A stretch of 64,000 bases of DNA from an uncultured Desulfobacter sp. (GCF_963665355.1 NZ_OY762229.1:4402001-4466000); one strand, 5' to 3'. Positions 17,012-26,364 are shown, numbered from the stretch's first letter. Numbers and translations are program-made. Notes: generated by a model from the letters alone, not told the origin.

Positions 17012-17760
17012 AAGCATTGATAAGGCGCCGTTAAGCACCCAGCAGATGATCTTTTAGAACATTTATCAAAGTACTCTTTCCAATGCGGATCATACGGATT
17101 CGCATTGGCCTTGATTTTGATATGACGACGAATGGGAATGCTGCTCATTGAGAGCAGTTCGAGTTTACCGTTTTTCTCACGGAACACCCAGTTCTTCGGT
17201 CCTTTTTGCTGGAAGTATTTAGACTTTATCCATTTCAAGGATTTATTCGGGTGCCTCCTTTTCGCCCATTGCCATGTCATTTCCCACATTGCACTATCAA
17301 TTTTATCAAAGGCATGTTGACTGACAACGTGTCGATAATAGTTTCCCCATCCTCTGATTAACGGATTGAGTTTAGCTATAAGGTTATCAGTTTTGGCTGC
17401 TTTATTAGCTGTTATAATGTCTTTGATCTTTTGCTTGACTGATATGATGCCGGATTTTGAGGGCTTGATCAGCAGTTTGTCCTTATACTTTCTTATGTTA
17501 AATCCCAGAAAGTTGAATCCGTCGTTAATATGACTTATTCGGGTTTTTTCCGCTGATAGTTCCAAACCTCTTTTCTTAAGGAATTGTACAATAATCGGCT
17601 TTATCCGGCTTGAAAGCAGGTTCTCCGTATTGCCGGTTATGATGAAATCATCGGCATATCTGACTATATGAACTTTATCCTGCTTTTTGAACCTCGTTGA
17701 TAGGAGGTCCTGTAGGCCATCAAGAGCCATATTGGCCAGCGTCGGTGAAATAATCCCGCC
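16996..17760 (-). pseudogene. Group II intron reverse transcriptase, C-terminal half (intron A)
   Basis: About 255 residues remain. They begin GGIISPTLAN, the conserved RT block 4 (normally preceded by PQ), then YADDF (catalytic Asp pair), the GLELSAEKT and FLGF blocks of the finger/palm end, and the maturase domain X with LIRGWGNYYRH (~145). The N-terminal ~200 residues are missing because the RIT element is inserted right at the QGG codons. Without its N-terminal fingers it cannot be active. Confidence 0.9.
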
Positions 17761-17842
17761 TTATGCAAAGAAAGTAATTATGCAAAGTAACCCGCAAAAT
17801 TTCTAGCAATTCAAGGGCTTCTCGTTGATTTACTTCGCATAA
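17761..17842. repeat. RIT left terminal array
   Basis: Three versions of the 13-mer: TTATGCAAAGaaa at 17761 and TTATGCAAAGTAA at 17778, then the inverted TTACTTCGCATAA at 17830. They are presumably recombinase binding sites. Confidence 0.8.
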
Positions 17843-17898
17843 TCTCCGCTAATGATGAGCGATCAAAAGCTAACAAAATCATTGAAGGAGACGTTTTT

Positions 17899-19119
17899 AT
17901 GCAGAAGAAACCATTGAAAGAGCTGTTACAAGAATTAGAGGGGGAGCTACTGCGGCTCGGTTACACCGAAGGCTCCATGAGATTTTACCGCAACCGTTGG
18001 AAGAAAATCAATCAGTTCGCTGAGGAACGGGAGGAGATTTTTTATTCAGAGCAGCTTGGGATCAACTATCTCGAACACAGTCATCAGATCCTTGAAAAGG
18101 ATTTTGACAAAACCCTATCCCAAAAGGATACGCAGGAACTCCGTATCATTGGAGACTTCCAGCTCCATCACACTGTTCTCCGACGATACTATAAGTATCT
18201 GGAATTGCTAACAGATTCCTATTACATGGGGATCAGCACGAGTTTTAGAAAGTACTGCGAGCGCAAAGGTCATTCCAAAGTAACCGTAGATCATTACGTG
18301 AATCAATCTGAGCGTTTCATGGATTATCTTGTTTCCCAAAGAATCAATGATTGCCATGAAATCGAGCTTCCTATGATCAATGGGTATATACGGACTCTGG
18401 CCGGATATACCTATAAAACAGTCGAACAGAACATATGCTCCATACGTTCTTTTTTGAGGTATTTGCAGGCGCAGGATATCCTGAAAACGGATCTGGCTTC
18501 GAAGACACCAATGATTCAGGCTCGTAAACAGACACGGATCCCATCCGTCTGGACGAAGGAAGAGTTGGATGCGCTGATAAGCGCCATTGATCGCGGAAAT
18601 CCAAAGGGAAAACGTGACTATGCCATTATCCTCCTTGCTTGCGTGTTGGGTCTTAGAGTCACTGATATCAAAAACCTTACATTCGGTTGCTTCCACTGGG
18701 AAATGAAAAACCTGATATTTACCCAGTCAAAAACAAGAGAGACAGTAACCCTGCCGATTCCCTCCGAAGTTGGATGGGCAGTCATTGATTATCTGAAATA
18801 TGGCAGGCCAAAAGTGAATTCTCCTATTCTTTTTGTGAGGCATGTGGCGCCATTTCTGCCCTTTTCAGAAGGTGATCATCTGTATCAGATAATCCGTGAC
18901 TATATGCGGATTGCACATCTACCCACTTTAAAGAAGCACCGTGGCATGCACTCTCTCCGCCATACTGCAGCTTCAAGAATGCTTGAGCATGACACCCCGC
19001 TTGCTGTCATCTCGGATATCCTGGGCCATACGGACACAGACTCTACGGCAGTTTACTTGAAGGTGGATATCAATAAACTGAAAGAATGTTGCCTGGATAC
19101 TCCGGAGGTGGGCTCATGA
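17899..19119 (+). CDS. Tyrosine recombinase RitA of RIT element 2
   Basis: 406 residues, longer than the other two because of an extended N-terminal arm domain (~1-115) ahead of the core-binding domain (~125-205). Catalytic motifs are LGLRVTDIKNL, HSLRHTAAS, LGHTDTDST and the Tyr in TAVYLK. AAGGAG lies 11 bp before the ATG. The stop overlaps the next gene start (ATGA). All catalytic residues are present, so the protein could be active. Confidence 0.9.
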   Translation: MQKKPLKELLQELEGELLRLGYTEGSMRFYRNRWKKINQFAEEREEIFYSEQLGINYLEHSHQILEKDFDKTLSQKDTQELRIIGDFQLHHTVLRRYYKYLELLTDSYYMGISTSFRKYCERKGHSKVTVDHYVNQSERFMDYLVSQRINDCHEIELPMINGYIRTLAGYTYKTVEQNICSIRSFLRYLQAQDILKTDLASKTPMIQARKQTRIPSVWTKEELDALISAIDRGNPKGKRDYAIILLACVLGLRVTDIKNLTFGCFHWEMKNLIFTQSKTRETVTLPIPSEVGWAVIDYLKYGRPKVNSPILFVRHVAPFLPFSEGDHLYQIIRDYMRIAHLPTLKKHRGMHSLRHTAASRMLEHDTPLAVISDILGHTDTDSTAVYLKVDINKLKECCLDTPEVGS

Positions 19120-20102
19120 GCAACTACCTGTTCAGAGGTCCATTTGCGGAGCACATCAGAAACCATGTCCAGTTGAAGCAAGCGATTGGGTATAAATATG
19201 AGGCAGAAGCAGAGCATCTGTTAAGGTTCTCCTGCTTCACCGCTGAAAAATATCCCGAAGCATCGCTCCTTTCAAAGGAAATCGTGCTGGATTGGTGCTC
19301 AAGAAAGAATTATGAGGCACAGGCCAACCAGTGTGCAAGGTCCTCCATGCTGCGGCAGCTTGCCATATATATGGAAGGTGTTGGGATTGGCGCATACGTC
19401 ATCCCAAAAGGTTATTACCCGACAGCACAGCAGTATGCCCCCCACATCTATACGGAAGATGAACTGCAGCGATTCTTCCATCAGACAGATCAATGTCACT
19501 ATGTCGGTGAGTGTCCATATCGCCATCTCATCATGCCGGTATTCTTCCGGATGGTTTATGCCTGTGGCCTTCGCTCCTCGGAAGCAAGGCTTCTGAAGGT
19601 AGAAGATGTGGATATAGATGCAGGCATACTGGGCATTCATCATTCAAAGAAAGACAACAGCCGTCTGGTTGCGATGTCAGACAAGCTTACAGGTCGATGC
19701 CGGAGCTACTCTGAAAATGTGCATAGACTATCAAAGGGACCTGATTGGTTTTTCCCGGGACTGAATGGAAAACCAATGACTGTAGGAAACATCTACCACA
19801 ATTTCAGACGATTCCTGTGGAGAGCCGGCATTTCTCATGGCGGGAGGGGAAAAGGTCCGAGAGTACACGATTTTCGTCATACTTATGCCTGCCAATGCTT
19901 GAAAAAATGGGTGATGGAAGGAAAAGACATCGCCGCATATCTTCCTGTACTGAAAACATATATGGGACATGATTCCTTTGAGGAAACAGCCTATTACCTC
20001 AGGCTTACGGCTGATATCTTTCCGGACATATCCATTAAGCTCGAAGGATGTTATCCCGATATCATTCCCCGACTGGAGGGTGATGTCCATGAAACCTACT
20101 GA
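19116..20102 (+). CDS. Tyrosine recombinase RitB of RIT element 2
   Basis: I chose the start at 19116 (MSNYLFRG) because GGAGGTGGGCTC precedes it and it overlaps the RitA stop by 4 bp; an in-frame upstream ATG lacks this. About 328 residues. Motifs are CGLRSSEARLL, HDFRHTYAC, LPVLKTYMGHDSFEET and the Tyr in TAYYLR. The insert CLKKWVMEGKDIAAYLPVL between the HxxR and GH boxes parallels the second recombinase of trio 1 (3211-4185). It overlaps the third gene by 14 bp, the same overlap length as in trio 1. Confidence 0.9.
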   Translation: MSNYLFRGPFAEHIRNHVQLKQAIGYKYEAEAEHLLRFSCFTAEKYPEASLLSKEIVLDWCSRKNYEAQANQCARSSMLRQLAIYMEGVGIGAYVIPKGYYPTAQQYAPHIYTEDELQRFFHQTDQCHYVGECPYRHLIMPVFFRMVYACGLRSSEARLLKVEDVDIDAGILGIHHSKKDNSRLVAMSDKLTGRCRSYSENVHRLSKGPDWFFPGLNGKPMTVGNIYHNFRRFLWRAGISHGGRGKGPRVHDFRHTYACQCLKKWVMEGKDIAAYLPVLKTYMGHDSFEETAYYLRLTADIFPDISIKLEGCYPDIIPRLEGDVHETY

Positions 20103-20770
20103 TTTCGCTATTCACCTTACGGGATTCCTGTCCGTGTATCTGCCTCGGCAGAAAAATGCCAGTAACAATACGATCTCATCCTACCGTGATACTTTTAAAT
20201 TGTTGCTCCGTTACTGTCAGGAACAGAAGGACATACCCGTCGAAAAGTTGAATCTGGACATGTTGACCCATGTAATGATAGCTGATTTTCTGGAATGGAT
20301 TGAAAAAGAACGTAAATGCAGCATTGCAACCAGGAACCAGAGGCTTGCAGCCATACATTCCTTTTTCAGGTATGCACAGTATGAGGAACCATCGGGAATC
20401 CTTCATTTCCAAAAGGTAATTGCCCTGCCGGTCAAGAAGGCATCCAAGCCGTCGGTACCGCATCTGACGCCGGAGGCGATGAAACATTTATTATCACAGC
20501 CCGATAAGATGACTGTAAAAGGCAGACGAGACTTGACGCTTTTGAGCGTCCTTTACGATTCCGGATGCAGGGTGCAGGAATTAGTCACGCTCAGGGTACG
20601 GGATGCTGTACTGGAAAATCCGGCAGTGCTTATTCTCACCGGGAAAGGCAATAAGGTGCGCAGAATTCCGCTTATGAAAAACACGCTGGCTTTGCTACAA
20701 CATTACATCCAGGAGCATTTTCTCGATAAAGATTGGAAAAGTGACTATCCGCTCTTTGTCAATAAGCAGC
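20089..20770 (+). pseudogene. RitC of RIT element 2, N-terminal part, cut by IS91
   Basis: Start MKPTDFAIHL at 20089, with GGAGGG nine bases upstream. The first 227 residues are intact: core-binding domain, then SGCRVQELVTL with the first catalytic Arg and the beta-sheet lysine region LTGKGNKVRR. After LFVNKQH the frame enters IS91 copy 2. The rest of the protein continues at 23092-23418 in a compatible frame, so one insertion event inactivated the gene. The product would lack His, second Arg and Tyr. Confidence 0.9.
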
Positions 20771-21035
20771 ATAACGAATAAGGATAGATCGTGTGAGGAA
20801 CGAACCACGATCTTATCCGATTGTTGAACAAGCCCGGCCATAAACCAGGATGTTCAATATATGAAAATATCTTTTTTTCAGGATATGATTTTAAACCGAT
20901 AAGAACGGCTTGCGCCTGTGGAGAGGCGCAAAGGTAGCGTTGCCTTGGCTGAGGCTAAAAAAAATAACGAATTATGCCATAGTACCTGTGCCCTCCTTTT
21001 TATGTTGAGGCCGGGTTCTTGCCAAATTTCAAATT

Positions 21036-22079
21036 TTATCCGGCTCCGGCCGGATACACGCCGACAATAGCCATGGCAGCCCCGCAGTGAGGACATTTGA
21101 AAGCCGGCTTAGGGCTTGGCTTTACGATCAGTATTCGAACGTAGAGGATCAGCTGCACCAGGGAAAGCATCTTTTTAGCATTACTGTGCAGAAAACCGTA
21201 GTCCCTTGTTCGACGAAATCCCCGGGGTAATACATGCAGCAGGATGAGGCGTACAAAATCTTCGCCTTTGAGGGTTCGATGCTGTATTGATTTGGTTTCA
21301 CTGTCAATATATCTGAAGGTGACATTTCCGTCCCGGTTGGTAATGATGTTTTTTTCACTGATGACACCCCGGTACAAGTACCTGGACAGATACTTCAGAG
21401 CCGTTATGCCGGTTCCCACACGAATACAATTGACAATCCATTCAGGGGAAACGCCATTCGGGATTGGCAATTTTTTCTGATTTAATCCATCAAGAAACCG
21501 GGCACGAAAAACCCTGGCCAGAGCTTTTTGATTAAACAGATACCGGCCCTTTTTCTTTTTCCATTGGCGTTTGGCCGGATCGACCCCTCCGCCGGGAACA
21601 ACCACATGAATATGAGGATGAAATTGAAGCTGTCTGCTATGCGTATGAAGGACCATGGTCATGCCGATGTGGGCACCAAGGTGCCGGGGATTGAGTCCAA
21701 AATCCTTCAATGTCCCGGCCACGCATGAAAACATCAGGGCAAAAACAGCGCGTTGATTCCGGTATGCCATGGTCCTGAATTGACATGGCAAGGTGAAGGT
21801 CACCATGAAATAATTGACAGGAAGCAGTTTATTTTTCTGCCGCTCAACCCATTGGCTTGTTTCATGGTTCTGGCAATGGGGACAATTGCGGTTTCCACAG
21901 GATAGCGGGTGCTGTTGAGTATGCCCGCAACCCCGGCATAACGTCTGTATCGTTCCGGCCTGGGGAGTACGACAAAATCGCATGGCATTCAGGGCATTAA
22001 TCTGCCCCGGCAATGCCGCTTCCCCGTAACGGGTCAAAAATGCGTCATAATACTCATTAATAATATCGGCTATTCGCAT
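21036..22079 (-). CDS. IS91-family HUH transposase, copy 2
   Basis: Same protein as at 12896-13939: zinc knuckles, HUH motif HPHIHVVV and tyrosine pair YLSRY. Since both copies are intact and identical, transposition or duplication was recent. Confidence 0.9.
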   Translation of the reverse strand: MRIADIINEYYDAFLTRYGEAALPGQINALNAMRFCRTPQAGTIQTLCRGCGHTQQHPLSCGNRNCPHCQNHETSQWVERQKNKLLPVNYFMVTFTLPCQFRTMAYRNQRAVFALMFSCVAGTLKDFGLNPRHLGAHIGMTMVLHTHSRQLQFHPHIHVVVPGGGVDPAKRQWKKKKGRYLFNQKALARVFRARFLDGLNQKKLPIPNGVSPEWIVNCIRVGTGITALKYLSRYLYRGVISEKNIITNRDGNVTFRYIDSETKSIQHRTLKGEDFVRLILLHVLPRGFRRTRDYGFLHSNAKKMLSLVQLILYVRILIVKPSPKPAFKCPHCGAAMAIVGVYPAGAG

Positions 22080-22081
22080 GA

Positions 22082-22986
22082 TCACACCTTATGAAAGTTC
22101 ACATGAATGGTGTTGATCAAATCGTTGATGACATTCAGACTGCTTTTCTCCGTAACACAGGTAAAATGGGTGTAGCGGGCAGTTGTCTCCGGGCGGGCGT
22201 GGCCGAGAATGCCCTGGATATGGCGAAGGCTTAAGCCGTTTTCAAGCAGATGGGTCGCAAAGCTGTGGCGCAGGGAATGTATAGAGATTTTTTTTTAATG
22301 CCGCATTCAGCGACCACTACCTTCATGGCATTTTGAGTGCCGCCCCGGTCCATGTGGGATTTGGCTTTTTGTATGGTCTCAAACGATCCGACGGCATTGG
22401 GGAAAAGCAACTCCGGATGGCGATGCCTTTTCCATAATTCTCTCAATCCCATCAGCGTAAGATCCGGCAGGGGGACCATCCGATCTTTATGGCCTTTGCC
22501 CCTTCGGATATGGACCAGCTTTCTTTCGGCATCTATATCCCCAACCTGCAGGGACAGGGCTTCCTCCAGGCGCAATCCCATGGAGTAGGTCGTCAGAAGA
22601 AAAACTCTGTAACGCAGTTTGCGTGTCGCACCGATCAGCTTTTCAACCTCCGCAGGCGTAAGAATATCCGGTATGCTTTTCACTTTAGGCGGCCTGACGA
22701 TGTTCAACCACTCCCATTCTTTTTGGAGAACAAATTTCCAGAAATGCTGAAGCCCTAAGCGATCAATTTTGACCGTACTCCAAGAATGGGACACCACCAG
22801 ATCGGCAAAGTAGTCTTCAAGCTGTTCGGGTTTGAGTTTATCCGGACAACAGTCAAAATAATCCCTGACCCGGCGAACGGCACGGGAATAAGCGTCAATG
22901 GTTTTTTGAGCCTTACCCTGAAGTTTGAGGGTTTTTAAATGACGTTCATAGAGTTCGTTAAAGCGGTTTACTTCGGATGCTTTCAT
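22082..22986 (-). CDS. IS91-associated tyrosine recombinase, copy 2 (-1 frameshift)
   Basis: Same as 11989-12893, including the nine-A run (here nine T on the plus strand, 22288-22296) at which the frame must shift by -1 to reach HSLRHSF and the catalytic Tyr. Two independent genomic copies with the same split frame support either a functional frameshift or a mutation that predates the copying. Confidence 0.75.
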
Positions 22987-23091
22987 GGTATACTCCTTTA
23001 ATTGTAGATGGTTGGGATTTTCCTTTTGATCCCACAATTAAGAGTATACACGGATTTGGGGCTTTCCGCCGCGCGAGCGGCTTCGTTCAAC

Positions 23092-23418
23092 AAACTCACC
23101 AAGGAAGGCATCGCTTACATCATCTCTCAGCATGTGGTCTCAGCAAGAAAGGCATCAGCGAGTGTGCCGGAGAAAGTGACACCCCATATGTTTCGGCACA
23201 GCAAGGCAATGCACCTTCTGCAGGCTGGCGTTAGCCTCATCTACATCCGGGACTTTCTTGGACATGAGGATATTAAAACTACCGAAATTTACGCAAAATG
23301 TGATTCCGAATTGAAACGTCAGGCTATTGAGAACGCCTATCCAGATCTGGTAGACAGCAATCTTCCAGATTGGAGCAAGGATGCTGCATTGCTCGACTGG
23401 CTTTCAAGCCTGAAGTAG
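23092..23418 (+). pseudogene. RitC of RIT element 2, C-terminal part
   Basis: About 108 residues continuing RitC after the IS91 insertion: KLTKEGIAYI, HMFRHSKAM (His/Arg pair), FLGHEDIKTTEIY (His and nucleophile Tyr), ending WLSSLK. It has no start of its own. Confidence 0.9.
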
Positions 23419-23426
23419 TCGTGATA

Positions 23427-23508
23427 TTATGCAAAGTAAATTCAGGGAAGCTGCTGGAAATCTGGCAGCTTTAGCGATTTACTTTGCATAATCGTTTACT
23501 TTGCATAA
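23427..23508. repeat. RIT right terminal array
   Basis: TTATGCAAAGTAA at 23427, then the inverted TTACTTTGCATAA at 23479 and again at 23496 ending the element. This mirrors the left end in number, order and spacing. Confidence 0.85.
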
Positions 23509-23619
23509 GGAGGCCCGCTCTCACCTTTGCTTTCCAACATCGTCCTTGACGAGTTGGATAAGGAGCTGGAGAAACGAGGACACCGATACGTCCGTTATGC
23601 CGATGACTTTATGATCTTC
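23509..23619 (+). pseudogene. Group II intron reverse transcriptase fragment (intron B), RT block 4-5
   Basis: It reads GGPLSPLLSNIVLDELDKEL then RYVRYADDFMIF, i.e. RT block 4 directly into the catalytic YADD block. It begins exactly at the GG codons where the RIT element ends, and stops where an IS66 terminal repeat begins. It is a different RT from intron A (PLSPLLSN against IISPTLAN), on the opposite strand. Confidence 0.9.
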
Positions 23620-23698
23620 GTAAACGATATTTAAACCCCATCTACCGCCACGCCCAGCGAGCCCATATAATGCCTCCAAACCAAAAGGAGGCGACCCC

Positions 23699-24019
23699 AT
23701 GCCAAGATCAAGAAAAGCAACAAATGAAAGACTTAGCAGTTACTGGAAATCAAACATCGAACGCTGGGAGGCATCAGGGCTGACCCAGACAGAATATTGC
23801 AGACGCAATGACCTGTCCAAGGACAGGTTCACATATTGGAAAAGAAAATTTAAAGGACAGGATCGTCCTGTGGAATTCATCCAGTTGCCGATGCCTGCCA
23901 ATATTCATACGACCGGGTTGAAGTTGAACCTTGGCCAGGGTGTACAAATAGAAATCCCGGACGGTTTCACCAGCGAGACGCTTGAAAGGGTTCTTGCAAC
24001 ATTGAGATCCATCTCATGA
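23699..24019 (+). CDS. tnpA: IS66 TnpA (helix-turn-helix protein)
   Basis: 106 residues. The pattern WKSNIERWEASGLTQTEYCRRN followed by FTYWKRKFK is the IS66 Orf1/TnpA helix-turn-helix in which a Trp-rich helix pair recognises DNA. The C-terminal ~40 residues (LKLNLGQGVQIEIPDGF...LERVLATL) match the conserved tail of the family. It overlaps tnpB by 4 bp. The role of TnpA in IS66 transposition is required but not understood in detail. Confidence 0.9.
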   Translation: MPRSRKATNERLSSYWKSNIERWEASGLTQTEYCRRNDLSKDRFTYWKRKFKGQDRPVEFIQLPMPANIHTTGLKLNLGQGVQIEIPDGFTSETLERVLATLRSIS

Positions 24020-24363
24020 TGAACTTTCCACCAGACACAAAAGTCTATCTGGCTGTGGGTACTACTGACATGCGCAAAGCGATTAACGGCCTTTCCATTA
24101 TCGTAAGCGAACGAATGCAGTTGGATATATTTTCAGGGTCCCTGTTTGTGTTCTGCAACCGAGCACAAACCATTTTAAAAATTTTATACTGGGATAAAAA
24201 CGGTTTTTGCCTGTGGCAAAAGTGCCTTGAAAAAGACCGGTTCAAATGGCCGAATTCACCAAAAGATGTCATGAACATTACAAGCCGGGAACTGACCTGG
24301 CTGGTCGATGGACTGAATATAAATCAGGCTCATAAGCCCCTAAAATATTCTATGATTTTTTAG
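24016..24363 (+). CDS. tnpB: IS66 TnpB (Orf2)
   Basis: 115 residues. The diagnostic IS66 Orf2 pattern is TDMRKAINGLSIIV...FSGSLFVFCNR...KILYWDKNGFCLWQKCLEK. It is translationally coupled to tnpA. The enzyme activity is unknown; it is essential for transposition in studied members. Length is normal for the family. Confidence 0.92.
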   Translation: MMNFPPDTKVYLAVGTTDMRKAINGLSIIVSERMQLDIFSGSLFVFCNRAQTILKILYWDKNGFCLWQKCLEKDRFKWPNSPKDVMNITSRELTWLVDGLNINQAHKPLKYSMIF

Positions 24364-24407
24364 GCGTAAAACTATGAAAAAACCCTTGGTTATGGTACAT
24401 ACAGCCC

Positions 24408-25952
24408 ATGACAAGAGACACTCTCAAAGATGCTGAAAGCCTGGATGAAGTCAAAGAAATCGCTCTGAATTTGTTTGATGAAAACATAATTCTTCAAGAG
24501 CAGATTAAATCCCTCCAGGACAGGCTTTTTGGTCGCAAATCAGAAAAAACGCCCAAAGATGGCGAGCAAATGTCTCTTTTTGATATGCCGGAACCTGATC
24601 TTTCGATTCTGAATGAAGATGATACCGTCACCATTACAGAGCATTCCCGCAAAAAACGCGGCCGCAAACCACTGCCGGCAGATCTTCTCCGTGTCGATGT
24701 TGTTCATAAACTCAGTGAGAATGACAGAAAATGCGCTTGCGGCTGCTTGAAAGATAAAATCGGTGAAGAAGTCTCTGAGCAGCTTGATTACATCCCAGCC
24801 AAGGTTCGGGTGATTCGAAATATCCGGTATAAATACGCCTGTAAAAACTGCGAGGGGGTTGAAGATGAAGGCCCCACCGTATCTATTGCCAGGATGCCGG
24901 ATCAGATTATTCCAAAAAGTATTGCCACTCCGGGACTGCTTGCCCATATCCTGACCGCCAAATTTGCAGATGCTTTGCCGTTTTATCGTCAAGAAAAGCA
25001 GTTTGCCAGAATCGGCATTGAGCTTGCCAGATCAACCATGTGTAAATGGGGCATGAAGGTGGCAGATGCCTGTGAAATTATCATCGGCATGATGAAGGAC
25101 GACATCCTGGCCAACCCCATGATTGGTATTGATGAAACTCCTCTCCAAGTGTTAAAGGGACCACGGAAATCCAAATCTTATATGTGGATTTTCAGGGGTG
25201 GACCACCAGACAAGCCGATTATCCTGTTCGAATATCACCCGACAAGGTCTGGGGATGTGGTTTCAACATTTTTGAACGGTTATAAGGGCATCGTCCAGAC
25301 GGACGGATATGCTGGGTATGATTTCCTGGATACCAAAAAAGATATTGTTCATGTTGGGTGCTGGGTTCATGCTCGTCGGAAGTTTAAAGAGGTAACAAAA
25401 GCGCTTGGCAACAAGGCAAATTCTTCCGGAAATGCCGGTTCGGCATTGTTGTATATCAGCAAGCTTTATAAAATTGAAAAAGAAGCACGGGAACAAGGGT
25501 GTTCTGCGGAACAATTGTACAATATGAGACAATCCCAGGCGATTCCACTTCTTACCGAGTTTAAGAAGTGGCTTGATGAAAGAGTAAACAAAGTTCCTCC
25601 CAAAAGCCTGCTTGGCAAGGCGATCAATTATACCCTCGGTCAATGGCCCCGATTGGTCCAATACACAACTGAAGGGTTCATTCGACCGGACAACAATTTG
25701 GTTGAAAATGCCATCAGGCCTTTTGTCATCGGTCGTAAAAACTGGCTGTTTTCTGATACGGTTCAAGGTGCAAAGGCGAGTGCGGCAATTTACAGTTTGA
25801 TAGAGACTGCAAAATCCAATGGACTGGAACCGTACTGGTATCTCAAGTACCTGTTTCAGCATCTGCCTGAGGCAATGACAAATGATGATTTTCAAGCGTT
25901 GCTCCCCTATAATGTGAAAAAAGAAAAAATTTCTGAATCTGTCCCGTGTTGA
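24408..25952 (+). CDS. tnpC: IS66 TnpC transposase
   Basis: 514 residues. N-terminal leucine-rich coiled coil and GRKSEK motif (~25-60), zinc-binding CACGC...CKNCEG (~105-145), then the DDE catalytic domain: IGIDETPLQV (first Asp), QTDGYAGYDF (second Asp), and PDNNLVENAIRPFVIGRKNWLF (Glu). The C-terminal IS66_C tail is HLPEA...LLPYN. All key residues are present, so the element may be active. Confidence 0.93.
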   Translation: MTRDTLKDAESLDEVKEIALNLFDENIILQEQIKSLQDRLFGRKSEKTPKDGEQMSLFDMPEPDLSILNEDDTVTITEHSRKKRGRKPLPADLLRVDVVHKLSENDRKCACGCLKDKIGEEVSEQLDYIPAKVRVIRNIRYKYACKNCEGVEDEGPTVSIARMPDQIIPKSIATPGLLAHILTAKFADALPFYRQEKQFARIGIELARSTMCKWGMKVADACEIIIGMMKDDILANPMIGIDETPLQVLKGPRKSKSYMWIFRGGPPDKPIILFEYHPTRSGDVVSTFLNGYKGIVQTDGYAGYDFLDTKKDIVHVGCWVHARRKFKEVTKALGNKANSSGNAGSALLYISKLYKIEKEAREQGCSAEQLYNMRQSQAIPLLTEFKKWLDERVNKVPPKSLLGKAINYTLGQWPRLVQYTTEGFIRPDNNLVENAIRPFVIGRKNWLFSDTVQGAKASAAIYSLIETAKSNGLEPYWYLKYLFQHLPEAMTNDDFQALLPYNVKKEKISESVPC

Positions 25953-25979
25953 GTGGGGTTAAAACACCGCTTACAAAAC

Positions 25980-26349
25980 ACCGCTTACGGACAAAGTCCG
26001 GGAATTAACCAGCCGCAAGCGGGGTAAAAGCCTGTGGCAGGTAATCCAGGAATTGAACCAATACTTTCGGGGATGGTGGAATTATTTCAGGCTCACTGAA
26101 GCTAAATCCTTCCTTAAAGGGCTCAAAATATGGATAATGCGAAGGCTGCGAAGTCTTGTCTGGAAACAATGGAAAAATCCCAAAACCAGGGTTCGGAACC
26201 TTGAGAAACTTGGTATTGCTCACCATGACGCCATGCTTTGCGGCAATGCCCGCAAAAAGTACTGGCACATGAGCAAAACTAAATGGGTGGCCATTGCCAT
26301 GCCTGAAAGATATTTTATTGATAAAGGATTATACCTGCCCGGGAACTGA
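25980..26349 (+). pseudogene. Group II intron maturase C-terminal part (intron B)
   Basis: It reads KVRELTSRKRGKSLWQVIQELNQYFRGWWNYFRL, the domain X/maturase (GIIM) signature, then the basic C-terminal region VRNLEKLGI...YWHMSKT and MPERYFIDKGLYLP, which typifies RTs of this intron class. It continues the RT of 23509-23619 after the IS66 insertion and a deletion of 60-80 codons. The intact C-terminus is followed by the intron 3' domains. Confidence 0.9.
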
Positions 26350-26364
26350 TTCCTGAAATCAGCC

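Larger units (their letters stand above)
16940..17760 (-). mobile_element. 3' half of group II intron A
   Basis: On the minus strand it comprises the C-terminal half of the intron reverse transcriptase, domain V and domain VI, ending ...GACCTACCC at about 16940. Its 3' end abuts, and seems inserted into, domain V of intron B'. Its other end is cut at 17760 by the RIT element. The 5' half (ribozyme domains I-III and RT N-terminus) is absent from this window. Confidence 0.75.
20770..23091 (-). mobile_element. IS91-type element, copy 2 (2322 bp, inverted)
   Basis: It appears base-for-base identical to copy 1 (11884-14205) in reverse orientation; coordinates convert as 34975 minus position, and every reading frame has the same length and translation. 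It is inserted in the ritC gene of the RIT element. No target duplication is evident, as expected for the family. Confidence 0.9.
17761..23508 (+). mobile_element. RIT (recombinase-in-trio) element, interrupted by IS91
   Basis: Three overlapping tyrosine recombinase genes are bounded by symmetrical arrays of the 13-mer TTATGCAAAGTAA: two outward copies plus one inverted copy at the left end (17761, 17778, 17830) and the mirror image at the right end (23427, 23479, 23496). Without the IS91 insertion (20770-23091) the element would be about 3.4 kb, as known RIT elements are. Both flanks start with the GG-x-x-SP codons of a group II RT. Confidence 0.85.
23620..25974 (+). mobile_element. IS66-family element in group II RT gene
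   Basis: The terminal repeats pair left GTAAACGATATTTAAACCCC with right GTAAGCGGTGTTTTAACCCC (reverse complement of the right end). It encodes tnpA, tnpB and tnpC in the usual order. No 8-bp target duplication is found. About 60-80 codons of the RT are missing between the two flanks, so an adjacent deletion followed or accompanied insertion. The sequence AAAACACCGCTTAC is doubled at the right edge. Confidence 0.85.
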
